Positions 1-5,755 of a stretch of 24,561 bases of DNA are shown in pieces; the first letter of the stretch is position 1, and every line of letters starts with the position of its first letter. The position numbers were made by a program, and so were the translations under genes. The notes beneath the pieces are model-generated. The model searched no databases, was not told the origin of the DNA, and saw nothing but the letters and a program-made list of their open reading frames with translations. The DNA lies in contig JASLBS010000258.1 in NCBI GenBank assembly GCA_030146405.1, positions 1 through 24,561 of the forward strand, given 5' to 3'. This DNA comes from Arthrobacter sp. Its GTDB lineage: Bacteria; Actinomycetota; Actinomycetes; Actinomycetales; Micrococcaceae.

Positions 1-148
1 GTGCCGTGGTGGATTTGCCACAGCCGGACTCGCCGACGATCGACAGGCATTCTCCTTGGTTCAGGGTTAGGTTAACGCCACTAACAGCTCGCAACAGGCG
101 ACGGTTGCGGGCTAGCAGCTGTCCGCCGACGGGGAAATGCACGTGAAC
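1..148 (-). CDS. Oligopeptide/dipeptide ABC transporter ATPase, N-terminal fragment (runs off the window)
   Basis: Read on the minus strand from about 148 to the window edge, this frame gives the N-terminal pattern of OppF/DppF-type ATPases: a VHVHFPVGG strand, an A-V-S-G-V segment, and the Walker A loop GESGCGKST at the edge. Such proteins energise peptide or nickel uptake at the inner face of the membrane. The family normally has several more residues and an ATG start before VHVHF. Here that part is missing and the frame runs back into the GAF-ANTAR gene, so the original start has probably been lost; a GTG at 142-140 is the only close substitute. About 40 percent of codons in the last 30 end in A or T, unlike every other gene here. 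The family call is solid; whether the gene is functional is unknown. Confidence 0.75.
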
Positions 149-848
149 CGATCGAGGCGACCACAGACGCGGCGATGTCGCGGATCTTCTCGTTGCGGCT
201 GCTGGACACCGATTTCAGGATGCCGAAGGCCTCCTCCTGGCTGCACCGGTTCTGCGCCATGATGATCCCGATCGCGATGTCGATGGCGGTCCTCGACTTC
301 ATCGCGGCCTTCAGGTCCACCACGGACTCGTTGTGCTCCGACAACCGGACGGAGAGCATGAGGGCCCTCGAGGTCTGCGCCACGAAGCTCTCGGCCGTCT
401 CGATGGCTACGGTGCTGAACCCGCTCGGTTCGGTGGAGTAGACGTTGAGCGCGGCGCGTGCTCCCGGGCCGAGGGGAAAGGGGACCGTGAGGATCGCGCC
501 CACCCCGTGTTCCGCAACACGTGCCAGGTAGTCGGCCCACCGCTCGTCCGTGGAGACGTCGGCGACGTGGACGGTCCGCTGTTCCTCGCACGCCGTCAGG
601 CACGGCCCGTCCTCGAACAGGTCCTGCAGCTCGTCGAGCTCCCGGGCGGCGTCGTTGCTGCTGGCCACGGTACCGGGGCGCTTGTTCCGCAGGAGGGTGA
701 TGCCGCACAGGGTCTGCCCGGGGCGGTCGAAGAGTCGGGACGCGGCGAAGCGGGCCAAATCGCCGAGGAAGTCCTCGACGTCGTCGGTGACGAGAAGGAG
801 GTCCTGAAGATAATCCGTGGTGGTCTGCCCGGCAACGTGGTCGGCCAT
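81..848 (-). CDS. GAF-ANTAR domain regulator (putative RNA-binding antiterminator)
   Basis: A 255-residue protein with a GAF sensor domain at about residues 20-165 and an ANTAR domain at about 172-233 (KSRTAIDIAIGIIMAQNRCS, then the terminal helix NEKIRDIAASVV). ANTAR proteins bind paired hairpins in nascent RNA and prevent termination; the GAF domain usually supplies the signal. The start at 848 is preferred over an upstream in-frame ATG because GAF similarity begins just after it and an AGGA lies upstream. The ANTAR fold is complete, but after ASIGS (residues 231-235) the tail is a basic, low-complexity run. That tail is the ABC ATPase fragment's DNA read in another frame, so the native C-terminus was probably replaced by a junction near 148-155. 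Target RNAs are not evident. Confidence 0.85.
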   Translation of the reverse strand: MADHVAGQTTTDYLQDLLLVTDDVEDFLGDLARFAASRLFDRPGQTLCGITLLRNKRPGTVASSNDAARELDELQDLFEDGPCLTACEEQRTVHVADVSTDERWADYLARVAEHGVGAILTVPFPLGPGARAALNVYSTEPSGFSTVAIETAESFVAQTSRALMLSVRLSEHNESVVDLKAAMKSRTAIDIAIGIIMAQNRCSQEEAFGILKSVSSSRNEKIRDIAASVVASIGSRAFPRRRTAASPQPSPVASC

Positions 849-1021
849 GTGCAATGATCCTGATTCATCCGACCACCGGGCGTAGCGCGCCTCGCCATGC
901 GGTCCCTGACCTCTACCGATGCGCAAACCCGGAGGTGTTCGCGATCGGCCTGCTGCTAGACCGTCTCCGACTCACAGTACAAGAACAGGAACGCACCATC
1001 ATCCGGTCCGGCAGGCCGGGT

Positions 1022-1059
1022 GCGGGACACAGGAGGCGCGAGCACCTCCCGTGTCCCGC
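1022..1059 (-). terminator. Hairpin terminator of dps
   Basis: Nine perfect base pairs (1022-1030 with 1051-1059), one mismatch, then five more (1032-1036 with 1045-1049) around an 8-nt loop. It lies 14 nt beyond the dps stop codon. There is no T-tract, as is common in GC-rich actinobacteria. Confidence 0.75.
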
Positions 1060-1073
1060 GGGGATCGATCCGA

Positions 1074-1568
1074 TCAGACGGTTGCCTGGTCCGTTCCCTC
1101 GGGCGTGACCACGTCAGCGGTGGGTTCCATGTTCTCGGCGTCCACCATCCAGGCATACTGCTCGAGCTTGGCGATGAAGCCGTGCAGCAGATCGGCGGTG
1201 GTGGGGTCCTCCTCGTCGATCTGGTCGTGGACGTCGCGCATGGTCTTCACGGCGGCATTCAGCATGTTGACCACGAGACCCACGGTGTCCTTGGTGGAGA
1301 CGAGTCCGGCCGGGAACGGAGCGATGTGCGTGCCCTCCGCGACGGCGATGCTGCGGCCGTCCGGGACGGCGTGGAGCGAGCGCATGCGCTCCGCCATGTC
1401 GTCGGCGAAGGTGCGGGCGTCCTCGATGATCTCGTCCAGCTGCAGGTGGAGGTCGCGGAAGTTCTTGCCGACCACGTTCCAGTGGGCCTGCTTGCCCTGC
1501 AGGTGCAGCTCGACGAGGTCGACCAGGACGGCCTGCATGTTGTCAGTCAGGGTGGATGAAGCCTTCAT
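1074..1568 (-). CDS. dps: Dps family DNA-binding ferritin-like protein
   Basis: A 164-residue Dps/ferritin-like protein. Members form 12-subunit cages that oxidise Fe(II) with hydrogen peroxide, store the iron, and often coat DNA in stress or stationary phase. The ferroxidase pattern is visible: H29 in AHWNVVG, H41 in LHLQLDE, and the D56/D57 plus E60 group in ADDMAERM. The start at 1568 is set by a strong GGAGG five bases upstream and by the family length; a longer frame to 1649 is rejected because it would run through the leader hairpin. The gene diverges from an SRPBCC gene. Its leader can form two exclusive structures, one of which sequesters the ribosome-binding site. A strong hairpin follows the stop codon. 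Confidence 0.93.
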   Translation of the reverse strand: MKASSTLTDNMQAVLVDLVELHLQGKQAHWNVVGKNFRDLHLQLDEIIEDARTFADDMAERMRSLHAVPDGRSIAVAEGTHIAPFPAGLVSTKDTVGLVVNMLNAAVKTMRDVHDQIDEEDPTTADLLHGFIAKLEQYAWMVDAENMEPTADVVTPEGTDQATV

Positions 1569-1642
1569 GAGTCCTCCAGTGTTGAAGAGATGTCGCTCCT
1601 CCCGGGAAGGCGCGAACGCGCTGATTCCTACCGGGAGGACTC
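1569..1642 (-). promoter_or_regulatory. dps leader with two mutually exclusive RNA pairings
   Basis: In the minus-strand transcript, the segment at 1642-1631 can pair perfectly over 9 bp with 1605-1597 (CCGGGAGGA type arm, 25-nt loop), or over 9 bp with 1577-1569, which contains the GGAGG ribosome-binding site and runs up to the ATG. The two pairings use the same 5' arm and exclude each other. This geometry suits a translational switch, but it is only predicted from complementarity. Confidence 0.4.
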
Positions 1643-1647
1643 CTTTC

Positions 1648-1676
1648 ACCCTAGACCTGCGTGTTGGTCTAATCCA
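1648..1676 (-). promoter_or_regulatory. Candidate dps promoter
   Basis: On the minus strand a -10-like TAGGGT at 1653-1648 follows a weak -35-like TGGATT at 1676-1671 with a 17-bp spacer. Initiation would fall near 1641, just before the leader arm that can pair with the ribosome-binding site. The -35 match is poor, so this rests mainly on spacing and position. Confidence 0.35.
1652..1671. promoter_or_regulatory. Candidate operator palindrome TAGACC-N8-GGTCTA
   Basis: A perfect 6-bp inverted repeat with an 8-bp spacer sits between the divergent dps and SRPBCC genes. It overlaps the putative -10 of dps and the -35 of the SRPBCC gene, so one dimeric regulator could control both. The regulator is not identified in this window. 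Confidence 0.4.
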
Positions 1677-1693
1677 GCCGATCTGCTTACGCT
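1664..1693 (+). promoter_or_regulatory. Candidate promoter of the 1775 SRPBCC gene
   Basis: A TTGGTC (1664-1669) and a TACGCT (1688-1693) are separated by 18 bp, a reasonable sigma-70-type arrangement upstream of the gene at 1775. The -35 box overlaps the right arm of the palindrome at 1652-1671. Confidence 0.4.
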
Positions 1694-1774
1694 AAGTGAA
1701 CTTATGGTCAGCCGTACCATTGGCCCCGCAGGGGTGGTGGGCGGCACCAGGGTCTCGATGAAGGAGGAACCGCA

Positions 1775-2323
1775 ATGGCTTCAGTTCAGGAATCAATCGA
1801 CGTAGCAGTACCGGTCAGCACGGCCTACAACCAGTGGACGCAGTTCGAGAGCTTCCCCCAGTTCATGGGTGGGGTCGATTCGATCACGCAGACGTCCGAG
1901 ACGCAGACGCACTGGGTGACCAGCATCGGCGGCGTCACGCGCGAGTTCGACGCCGAGATCACCGAGCAGCACCCGGACGAGCGGGTGGCCTGGAAGAGCA
2001 CCGACGGCGAGTCCCACGCCGGTGTGGTCACCTTCCACCGCATCGATGACACCACCACGCGCCTCATGGTGCAGATCGACTGGCACCCCGAGACCTTCAC
2101 GGAGAAGGTCGGTGCGGTGGTGAATGCCGACGCGATCCAGGTGAAGGGTGATCTCAAGCGGTTCAAGGCGTTCATCGAGAAGAGCGGTGGCGAGACCGGT
2201 GCCTGGCGCGGCAACATCGACGCACCCACGACCGGGGGAACGTCCGAGGGGCTACCCGCGAACAGTTCGCTGCCGGACACGGCCACGAACGATCCCGATT
2301 CCGGTGGGCCCCGCATCGGCTGA
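1775..2323 (+). CDS. SRPBCC (START-like) family protein
   Basis: A 182-residue SRPBCC/polyketide cyclase-dehydrase-like protein. The fold is a helix-grip cavity for a hydrophobic ligand. The N-terminal signature is clear: VQESIDVAVPVSTAYNQW, FPQFMGGV, then the alternating strands REFDAEI, RVAWKST, GVVTFH and TRLMVQIDW, and a long C-terminal helix ending near KAFIEKSG (about residue 138). The last ~45 residues are a polar G/T/S/P tail, probably disordered. Start: AAGGAGG lies 7-8 bases before the ATG. It diverges from dps and ends in a strong hairpin, so it is probably transcribed alone. Related proteins often sit near stress genes in Actinobacteria, but the ligand and function are unknown. 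Confidence 0.85.
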   Translation: MASVQESIDVAVPVSTAYNQWTQFESFPQFMGGVDSITQTSETQTHWVTSIGGVTREFDAEITEQHPDERVAWKSTDGESHAGVVTFHRIDDTTTRLMVQIDWHPETFTEKVGAVVNADAIQVKGDLKRFKAFIEKSGGETGAWRGNIDAPTTGGTSEGLPANSSLPDTATNDPDSGGPRIG

Positions 2324-2351
2324 CGCTCGAGCGGCCGTACCCGGCCCGTAC

Positions 2352-2390
2352 CACTGAAGGCGGATCCCTCGTCGGGGTCCGCCTTCAGTG
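2352..2390. terminator. Strong hairpin terminator between convergent genes
   Basis: A 17-bp stem (2352-2368 with 2374-2390) containing one G:U pair and a 5-nt loop. It lies 29 bp after the SRPBCC stop and 75 bp beyond the end of the converging 73-codon gene, so it can serve both strands. Confidence 0.85.
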
Positions 2391-2464
2391 TTCGTACGGA
2401 CCCGACGAACACATGGTCGGCCGATCGACGTCACCGGGTCCAGGGCCGAGGTGAGGACCGCCGG

Positions 2465-2686
2465 TCAGCCGCGACGGAGGTGGTAGCCGTCGGCCCGGTG
2501 CACCAGGCGACGGCCACCGCCGTCGTGGAGCTGGATCCAGACCACCGATGCGTCGTCGGTGCGCATGTCGAGGACACCCCGCAACTGGGTGCCCGCCGGG
2601 TGCTGCAGGGTGATGTGCTCTCCCCGCCTGAAGCCCGTCCAGTCCTGCGGTTCGAGATCGGGGAAGGAGGATGGGAGCAAGTCCAT
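2465..2686 (-). CDS. Hypothetical protein, 73 residues
   Basis: A small protein I do not recognise. The frame has the GC-rich third-position bias of real genes here, a GAAAGG ribosome-binding site 7 bases before the ATG, and an upstream -10-like TAGCGT with paired direct repeats. The sequence looks like a compact beta-barrel of SH3-like length: GEHITLQHPAGTQLRG, then DASVVWIQLHDGGGRR and VHRADGYHLRRG. It has no signal peptide or membrane segment. It lies downstream of the SDR gene on the same strand but probably has its own promoter. Confidence 0.65.
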   Translation of the reverse strand: MDLLPSSFPDLEPQDWTGFRRGEHITLQHPAGTQLRGVLDMRTDDASVVWIQLHDGGGRRLVHRADGYHLRRG

Positions 2687-2722
2687 GACGGGGCCTTTCG
2701 CTGAAACCGTTCGGGATCACCC

Positions 2723-2758
2723 ACGCTAGCGAGGTGTCCTGAACGCCGCATGAACGCC
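2723..2758 (-). promoter_or_regulatory. Candidate activator-type promoter of the 73-residue gene
   Basis: On the minus strand, two GGCGTTCA direct repeats (2758-2751 and 2747-2740) are spaced exactly 11 bp apart. They end 11 bp upstream of a -10-like TAGCGT (2728-2723), covering the place where a -35 box would be. Direct repeats with a GTTCA core and 11-bp period are the layout of PhoP/PhoB-family sites in actinobacteria; the match is partial. Confidence 0.35.
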
Positions 2759-2793
2759 TGCTGAAGATCGTGGCATCGGTCACATGGTGTCGC

Positions 2794-3591
2794 TCAGAGT
2801 GTGCGCCAATCCCCACTGGTCAGGTGGGAACCCGCCTGCGGACCCATGAGCAGCATGCCGCCGTCCACCACGAAGGATGCCCCGTTGACGTAGCTGGCGG
2901 CTCCGGAGGCGAGGAAGGCGACGACGTCGGCGATCTCCTCCGGAGCGCCAGGGCGTCCCACGGGAATACCGGGACGATCCATGGAGCGCGGGTCCTGGTC
3001 CTCGGAGTCGTTCATGGGGGTGTTGATCTCGCCGGGCAGCACCGCATTGGCGGTGATCCCCTGGTGTGCGAGTTCCAGGGCGATGGTCCTGATCAGGCCG
3101 CCGAGCCCGTGCTTGGAGGCGTCGTACGCGGCCGAGCCCACACGCGGCTGCTCCTGGTGGACGCTGGTCACGGCGATGATGCGGCCGCCCTTGCCGGCGT
3201 CGATCATGTGCCGGGCCGCACGCTGGATGCAGACGAACGCGCCGTCCAGATTGGCGCCCATGGTTCTGCGCCAGGTGTCCCAGTCCGTGTCCATGAACAT
3301 GGTGCCGCCGTTGACGCCCGCGTTGTTCACGAACACGTCGAGCCCACCGAGTTCCTGGGCGAGCTGGTCCACGACGTCGCCGCAGGCGGGGGCGTCGGTG
3401 GTGTCGAGCTGCGCCACGGCGGCGTTGCGGCCCTTCTCGCGGACCAGGCGCGCGGTCTCCTCGGCGCCGTCCTCGTCGGAGTGCCAGGTGATACCGACGT
3501 CGCATCCGGCGGCTGCGAGGGCGATGGCTGTGGCGCGGCCGATTCCGGAGTCGGCGCCGGTGACGATTGCTGTGCTCGGTGTGAAGTCCAT
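2794..3591 (-). CDS. SDR family NAD(P)-dependent oxidoreductase
   Basis: A 265-residue classical short-chain dehydrogenase/reductase. The cofactor motif TGADSGIG is at residues 11-18, NNAG at 89-92, and the catalytic set is S143, Y156 and K160 (YDASK). The C-terminal FLASGAASYVNG and VDGG segments are typical of the 3-oxoacyl-ACP reductase/glucose dehydrogenase branch. These enzymes interconvert alcohols and ketones in the cytosol; the substrate cannot be read from sequence. The start at 3591 is preferred to an upstream ATG because the Rossmann strand begins immediately after it and GAAGGA lies a few bases upstream. It sits just after the tRNA terminator, with little room for its own promoter, so expression by read-through from the tRNA promoter is possible. 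Confidence 0.88.
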   Translation of the reverse strand: MDFTPSTAIVTGADSGIGRATAIALAAAGCDVGITWHSDEDGAEETARLVREKGRNAAVAQLDTTDAPACGDVVDQLAQELGGLDVFVNNAGVNGGTMFMDTDWDTWRRTMGANLDGAFVCIQRAARHMIDAGKGGRIIAVTSVHQEQPRVGSAAYDASKHGLGGLIRTIALELAHQGITANAVLPGEINTPMNDSEDQDPRSMDRPGIPVGRPGAPEEIADVVAFLASGAASYVNGASFVVDGGMLLMGPQAGSHLTSGDWRTL

Positions 3592-3653
3592 ACCCCATCC
3601 TTCGCACCCGGCGTCGTGCATCGCAAGGAGAATCTGCTCCGCCCGGAAATGCA

Positions 3654-3688
3654 GAAGGCCCGCACCGACGATGTCGATGCGGGCCTTC
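3654..3688 (-). terminator. Hairpin terminator of tRNA-Val
   Basis: A perfect 11-bp stem (3654-3664 with 3678-3688) and a 13-nt loop, beginning 13 nt beyond the tRNA 3' end on the minus strand. Confidence 0.75.
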
Positions 3689-3701
3689 CCCTGAATCCTC
3701 G

Positions 3702-3775
3702 TGCCTGCGCGGGGCCTTGATCCCCGGGCCTTCCGCGTGTGAAGCGGATGCTCTACCAGACTGAGCTACACAGGC
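3702..3775 (-). tRNA. tRNA-Val (anticodon CAC)
   Basis: A 74-nt cloverleaf can be folded on the minus strand: acceptor stem of 7 bp (3775-3769 with 3709-3703, one G:U); D arm GCTC/GAGC with the conserved GG; anticodon arm TCCGC-TTCACAC-GCGGA giving CAC; 5-nt variable loop; T arm CGGGG-ATCAAGG-CCCCG; discriminator A. CCA is not encoded. The T loop has A instead of the near-universal T at position 54, which is unusual. A good promoter precedes it and a hairpin follows. Confidence 0.92.
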
Positions 3776-3790
3776 AAATGGTTCCTCCAT

Positions 3791-3819
3791 AGCTTAGGGC
3801 ATCCCGGCGTTCCGCCCAA
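3791..3819 (-). promoter_or_regulatory. Promoter of tRNA-Val
   Basis: On the minus strand a TTGGGC (3819-3814) and TAAGCT (3796-3791) are separated by exactly 17 bp, 15 bp upstream of the mature tRNA. This is the best conventional promoter in the window. Confidence 0.6.
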
Positions 3820-3964
3820 TTCAGGCCCCCCTTCATGCACCGTACGGCCCGATGCAGGCTGCCCACCTGTCACTGGTCTTTGGGGCGTCACCTCAGTAGC
3901 CTGATAGAAAGCCTGCTGAGTATTTCCGGTCAGCCCGGCACGGCGATGACGAAAGGGACACATC

Positions 3965-4213
3965 ATGGACAACCAGGACATCCTGCAACGCATCCAGGCA
4001 CTCGTCCAGGAGGAGCACGAGCTCCGGGACCAGCCCCAGGACTCCGCTGGTTCGGAGCAACAGGACCAGGCAACCCGCTTGAAGCGTGTGGAGGAGGAGC
4101 TCGATCAGTGCTGGGACCTCCTGCGCCAACGCCGCGCGAAGGCCGATGCCGGGGAGAACCCTGCCGAGGCAGATGCCCGCCCGATCAGCCAGGTGGAGGG
4201 GTACCGCCAGTAA
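3965..4213 (+). CDS. DUF2630 family protein
   Basis: An 82-residue protein matching the actinobacterial DUF2630 family: an N-terminal helix (ILQRIQALVQEEHELR), a charged linker, then the hallmark RLKRVEEELDQCWDLLRQRR and a C-terminal Rp...VEGYRQ. It is highly charged, probably two helices forming a coiled coil, cytosolic, and of unknown function. GAAAGGG lies about 8 bases before the ATG. Its stop codon overlaps the next start (TAATG), so the HAD hydrolase is probably translated by coupling to it. The family assignment is confident; no activity can be proposed. Confidence 0.88.
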   Translation: MDNQDILQRIQALVQEEHELRDQPQDSAGSEQQDQATRLKRVEEELDQCWDLLRQRRAKADAGENPAEADARPISQVEGYRQ

Positions 4214-4881
4214 TGAATCTGCCGCTGGTGCTGTTCGACGTCAACGGGACCCTCTCCGACATGGGCCGGATGACCCAGCACTTCGAGGAGATCGGCGCAC
4301 CCCCGGAGCTCTCGGCGCACTGGTTCGCGGCGATTCTCCGTGACGGCTTCGCGCTGTCGGCCACCGGCGGGAATCCCCGCTTCGTCGAGGTTGCCGAGGG
4401 AGCACTGCGCGCGGTGCTCGCCGGCCACCTCCTCAACCGGGATGTCGACGACGCCGTGGCGCACGTGCTGGAGGCACTCCAGGCGCTCCCGGCCCATGAT
4501 GATGTTGCCGCCGGTCTCCGGGCACTGGTCTCGGCGGGATACGAGGTCGCGGCCCTGACCAACGGAGCCAGGACGACGGCGGAGGCCCTGCTGGAGCGCG
4601 CACGGGTCCGCGAGGGGGTCGGTGCCGTGCTGTCAGTCGAGGATGCGCCGGGTTGGAAGCCCACCCCGGAGTCCTACGCCTACGCCCTGGACGTCCTGCG
4701 AAGGGAAGCCGGCGACGTCGTCCTCGTAGCTGCCCACCCCTGGGACCTCCACGGTGCAGCCCGGGCCGGCCTCCGAACCGTATGGGTCAACCGCTCGGGA
4801 GCGCCCTACCCAGCGGTCATGGCCCCGCCGGACCACGAGGTGGCAACGCTCACCCAGCTGGCCGACGTCCTGGCCTCCTGA
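4213..4881 (+). CDS. HAD superfamily hydrolase (haloacid dehalogenase type II-like)
   Basis: A 222-residue HAD-fold hydrolase. Motif I is FDVNGT with nucleophile D9 and N11 in place of the second aspartate. A non-acid residue there is seen in L-2-haloacid dehalogenases (D-A-Y-G-T), unlike phosphatases, which need D. Motif II is T116-N117, motif III is K149 in GWKP, and motif IV is AAHPWDLHGA with D178, again dehalogenase-like (the S-N-x-W-D type). It may therefore hydrolyse a small 2-halo acid or a related compound, but the true substrate is unknown. The start is the ATG overlapping the DUF2630 stop, with GGAGGGG about 12 bases upstream. A hairpin follows the stop codon. Confidence 0.86.
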   Translation: MNLPLVLFDVNGTLSDMGRMTQHFEEIGAPPELSAHWFAAILRDGFALSATGGNPRFVEVAEGALRAVLAGHLLNRDVDDAVAHVLEALQALPAHDDVAAGLRALVSAGYEVAALTNGARTTAEALLERARVREGVGAVLSVEDAPGWKPTPESYAYALDVLRREAGDVVLVAAHPWDLHGAARAGLRTVWVNRSGAPYPAVMAPPDHEVATLTQLADVLAS

Positions 4882-4893
4882 CCGGCTCCTCCC

Positions 4894-4920
4894 CGGCGGG
4901 GTGGATCGCACCACCCGCCG
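4894..4920 (+). terminator. Hairpin terminator of the DUF2630-HAD operon
   Basis: A 10-bp stem with one bulged G (4894-4904 with 4911-4920) and a 6-nt loop, 12 bp after the HAD stop codon. Confidence 0.65.
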
Positions 4921-4993
4921 ATGGACCCGCGGTACCTCCCTGTCACGCTTCCCCGACCATCCGCCTGCACCTCGTCCGTACCCAAGGAGCACC

Positions 4994-5602
4994 ATGTCCG
5001 ATCTGACCGCCTTCGCCCTCGTCTGCAGCTTGACGCCGTCCCCGGAGCCGTCGAGTTCCGACCTGATGGCGCGCCACATCCTCGACCAGTTCGCCGAACG
5101 GGGCATCGCCACGTCGAGCGCCCGCCTGGTGGACCACAACGTGGCACCCGGCGTGCAAACGGACATGGGGAACGGCGACGAATGGCCGCAGCTGCGCGAG
5201 AAGATCCTCGCCGCGGACATCTTCGTGCTGTCCACCCCCATCTGGGTGGGGCATCCTTCCAGCCTGGCCCAGCGAGTGATGGAGCGGCTCGACGCCGACA
5301 TCGCCGAGACGGACGAGGAGGGGCGGCCCGTCATGGTGGGCAAGGTCGCCGTCGTCGCCGTGGTGGGCAACGAGGACGGCGCGCACAAGACGATCGCCGA
5401 CATGATGCAGGGGCTCAATGACATCGGTTTCTCGCTGCCCTCGCAGGGATCCACCTACTGGGTGGGCGAGGCCATGCAGGCCGTGGACCTCAAGGACCTG
5501 GCGGAGGTACCCGAGGCGGTGGCCACGACGACGGCGGGAGTGGTCCGCAATGCCGAGCACCTGGCGAAGCTGCTGCGGCAGGAGAACTTCCCCCTCGAGT
5601 GA
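4994..5602 (+). CDS. Flavodoxin-like NAD(P)H-dependent oxidoreductase
   Basis: A 202-residue member of the flavodoxin-fold NADPH-dependent FMN reductase group. An opening beta strand AFALVCSLTP with a following S/P-rich phosphate loop is expected to bind the FMN phosphate. The LSTPIWVGHPSSLAQRVMER stretch (about residues 79-98) is the conserved isoalloxazine-binding and dimer region, and AVVAVVGNEDGAHKT is the later strand-loop. Such enzymes reduce FMN, quinones or azo/nitro compounds in the cytosol. AAGGAG lies four bases before the ATG. It is bracketed by hairpins, so probably a single-gene unit. Electron donor and acceptor are not predictable from the sequence. Confidence 0.82.
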   Translation: MSDLTAFALVCSLTPSPEPSSSDLMARHILDQFAERGIATSSARLVDHNVAPGVQTDMGNGDEWPQLREKILAADIFVLSTPIWVGHPSSLAQRVMERLDADIAETDEEGRPVMVGKVAVVAVVGNEDGAHKTIADMMQGLNDIGFSLPSQGSTYWVGEAMQAVDLKDLAEVPEAVATTTAGVVRNAEHLAKLLRQENFPLE

Positions 5603-5648
5603 TCCCCTCCTCGAAGGACGGGTAGCGGGTCCGGCCTCCTCGAGGGGG
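5590..5648 (+). terminator. Possible terminator after the flavodoxin-like gene
   Basis: A perfect 10-bp inverted repeat (5590-5599 with 5639-5648) starts inside the last codons of the gene and encloses 39 nt that may fold further. The large loop makes it a weaker call than the other hairpins. Confidence 0.4.
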
Positions 5649-5660
5649 TGATTCCCGGCG

Positions 5661-5689
5661 CTGAGCCTTCCTCACGTGCAGGCTAAGCT
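5661..5689 (+). promoter_or_regulatory. Weak candidate promoter of nhaA
   Basis: A TAAGCT (5684-5689), identical to the -10 of the tRNA promoter, has a three-of-six -35 match CTGAGC (5661-5666) 17 bp upstream. It lies 66 bp before the nhaA start. Confidence 0.3.
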
Positions 5690-5755
5690 AGAAGGCTGGT
5701 GAGCCGGTAAGTCTGGTCGGCACTCCTATCAGCGCGCCCACAAGAAGGATTTTCG

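Noticed and set aside
1569..1649. Extended N-terminus for Dps starting at 1649
   Set aside because: The extra 27 residues are not part of the family. The strong ribosome-binding site precedes the ATG at 1568, and the upstream DNA makes better sense as a structured leader.
3702..3775. The tRNA gene as an integration site for a mobile element
   Set aside because: No repeated copy of the tRNA end, no integrase and no change in gene character was seen on either side.
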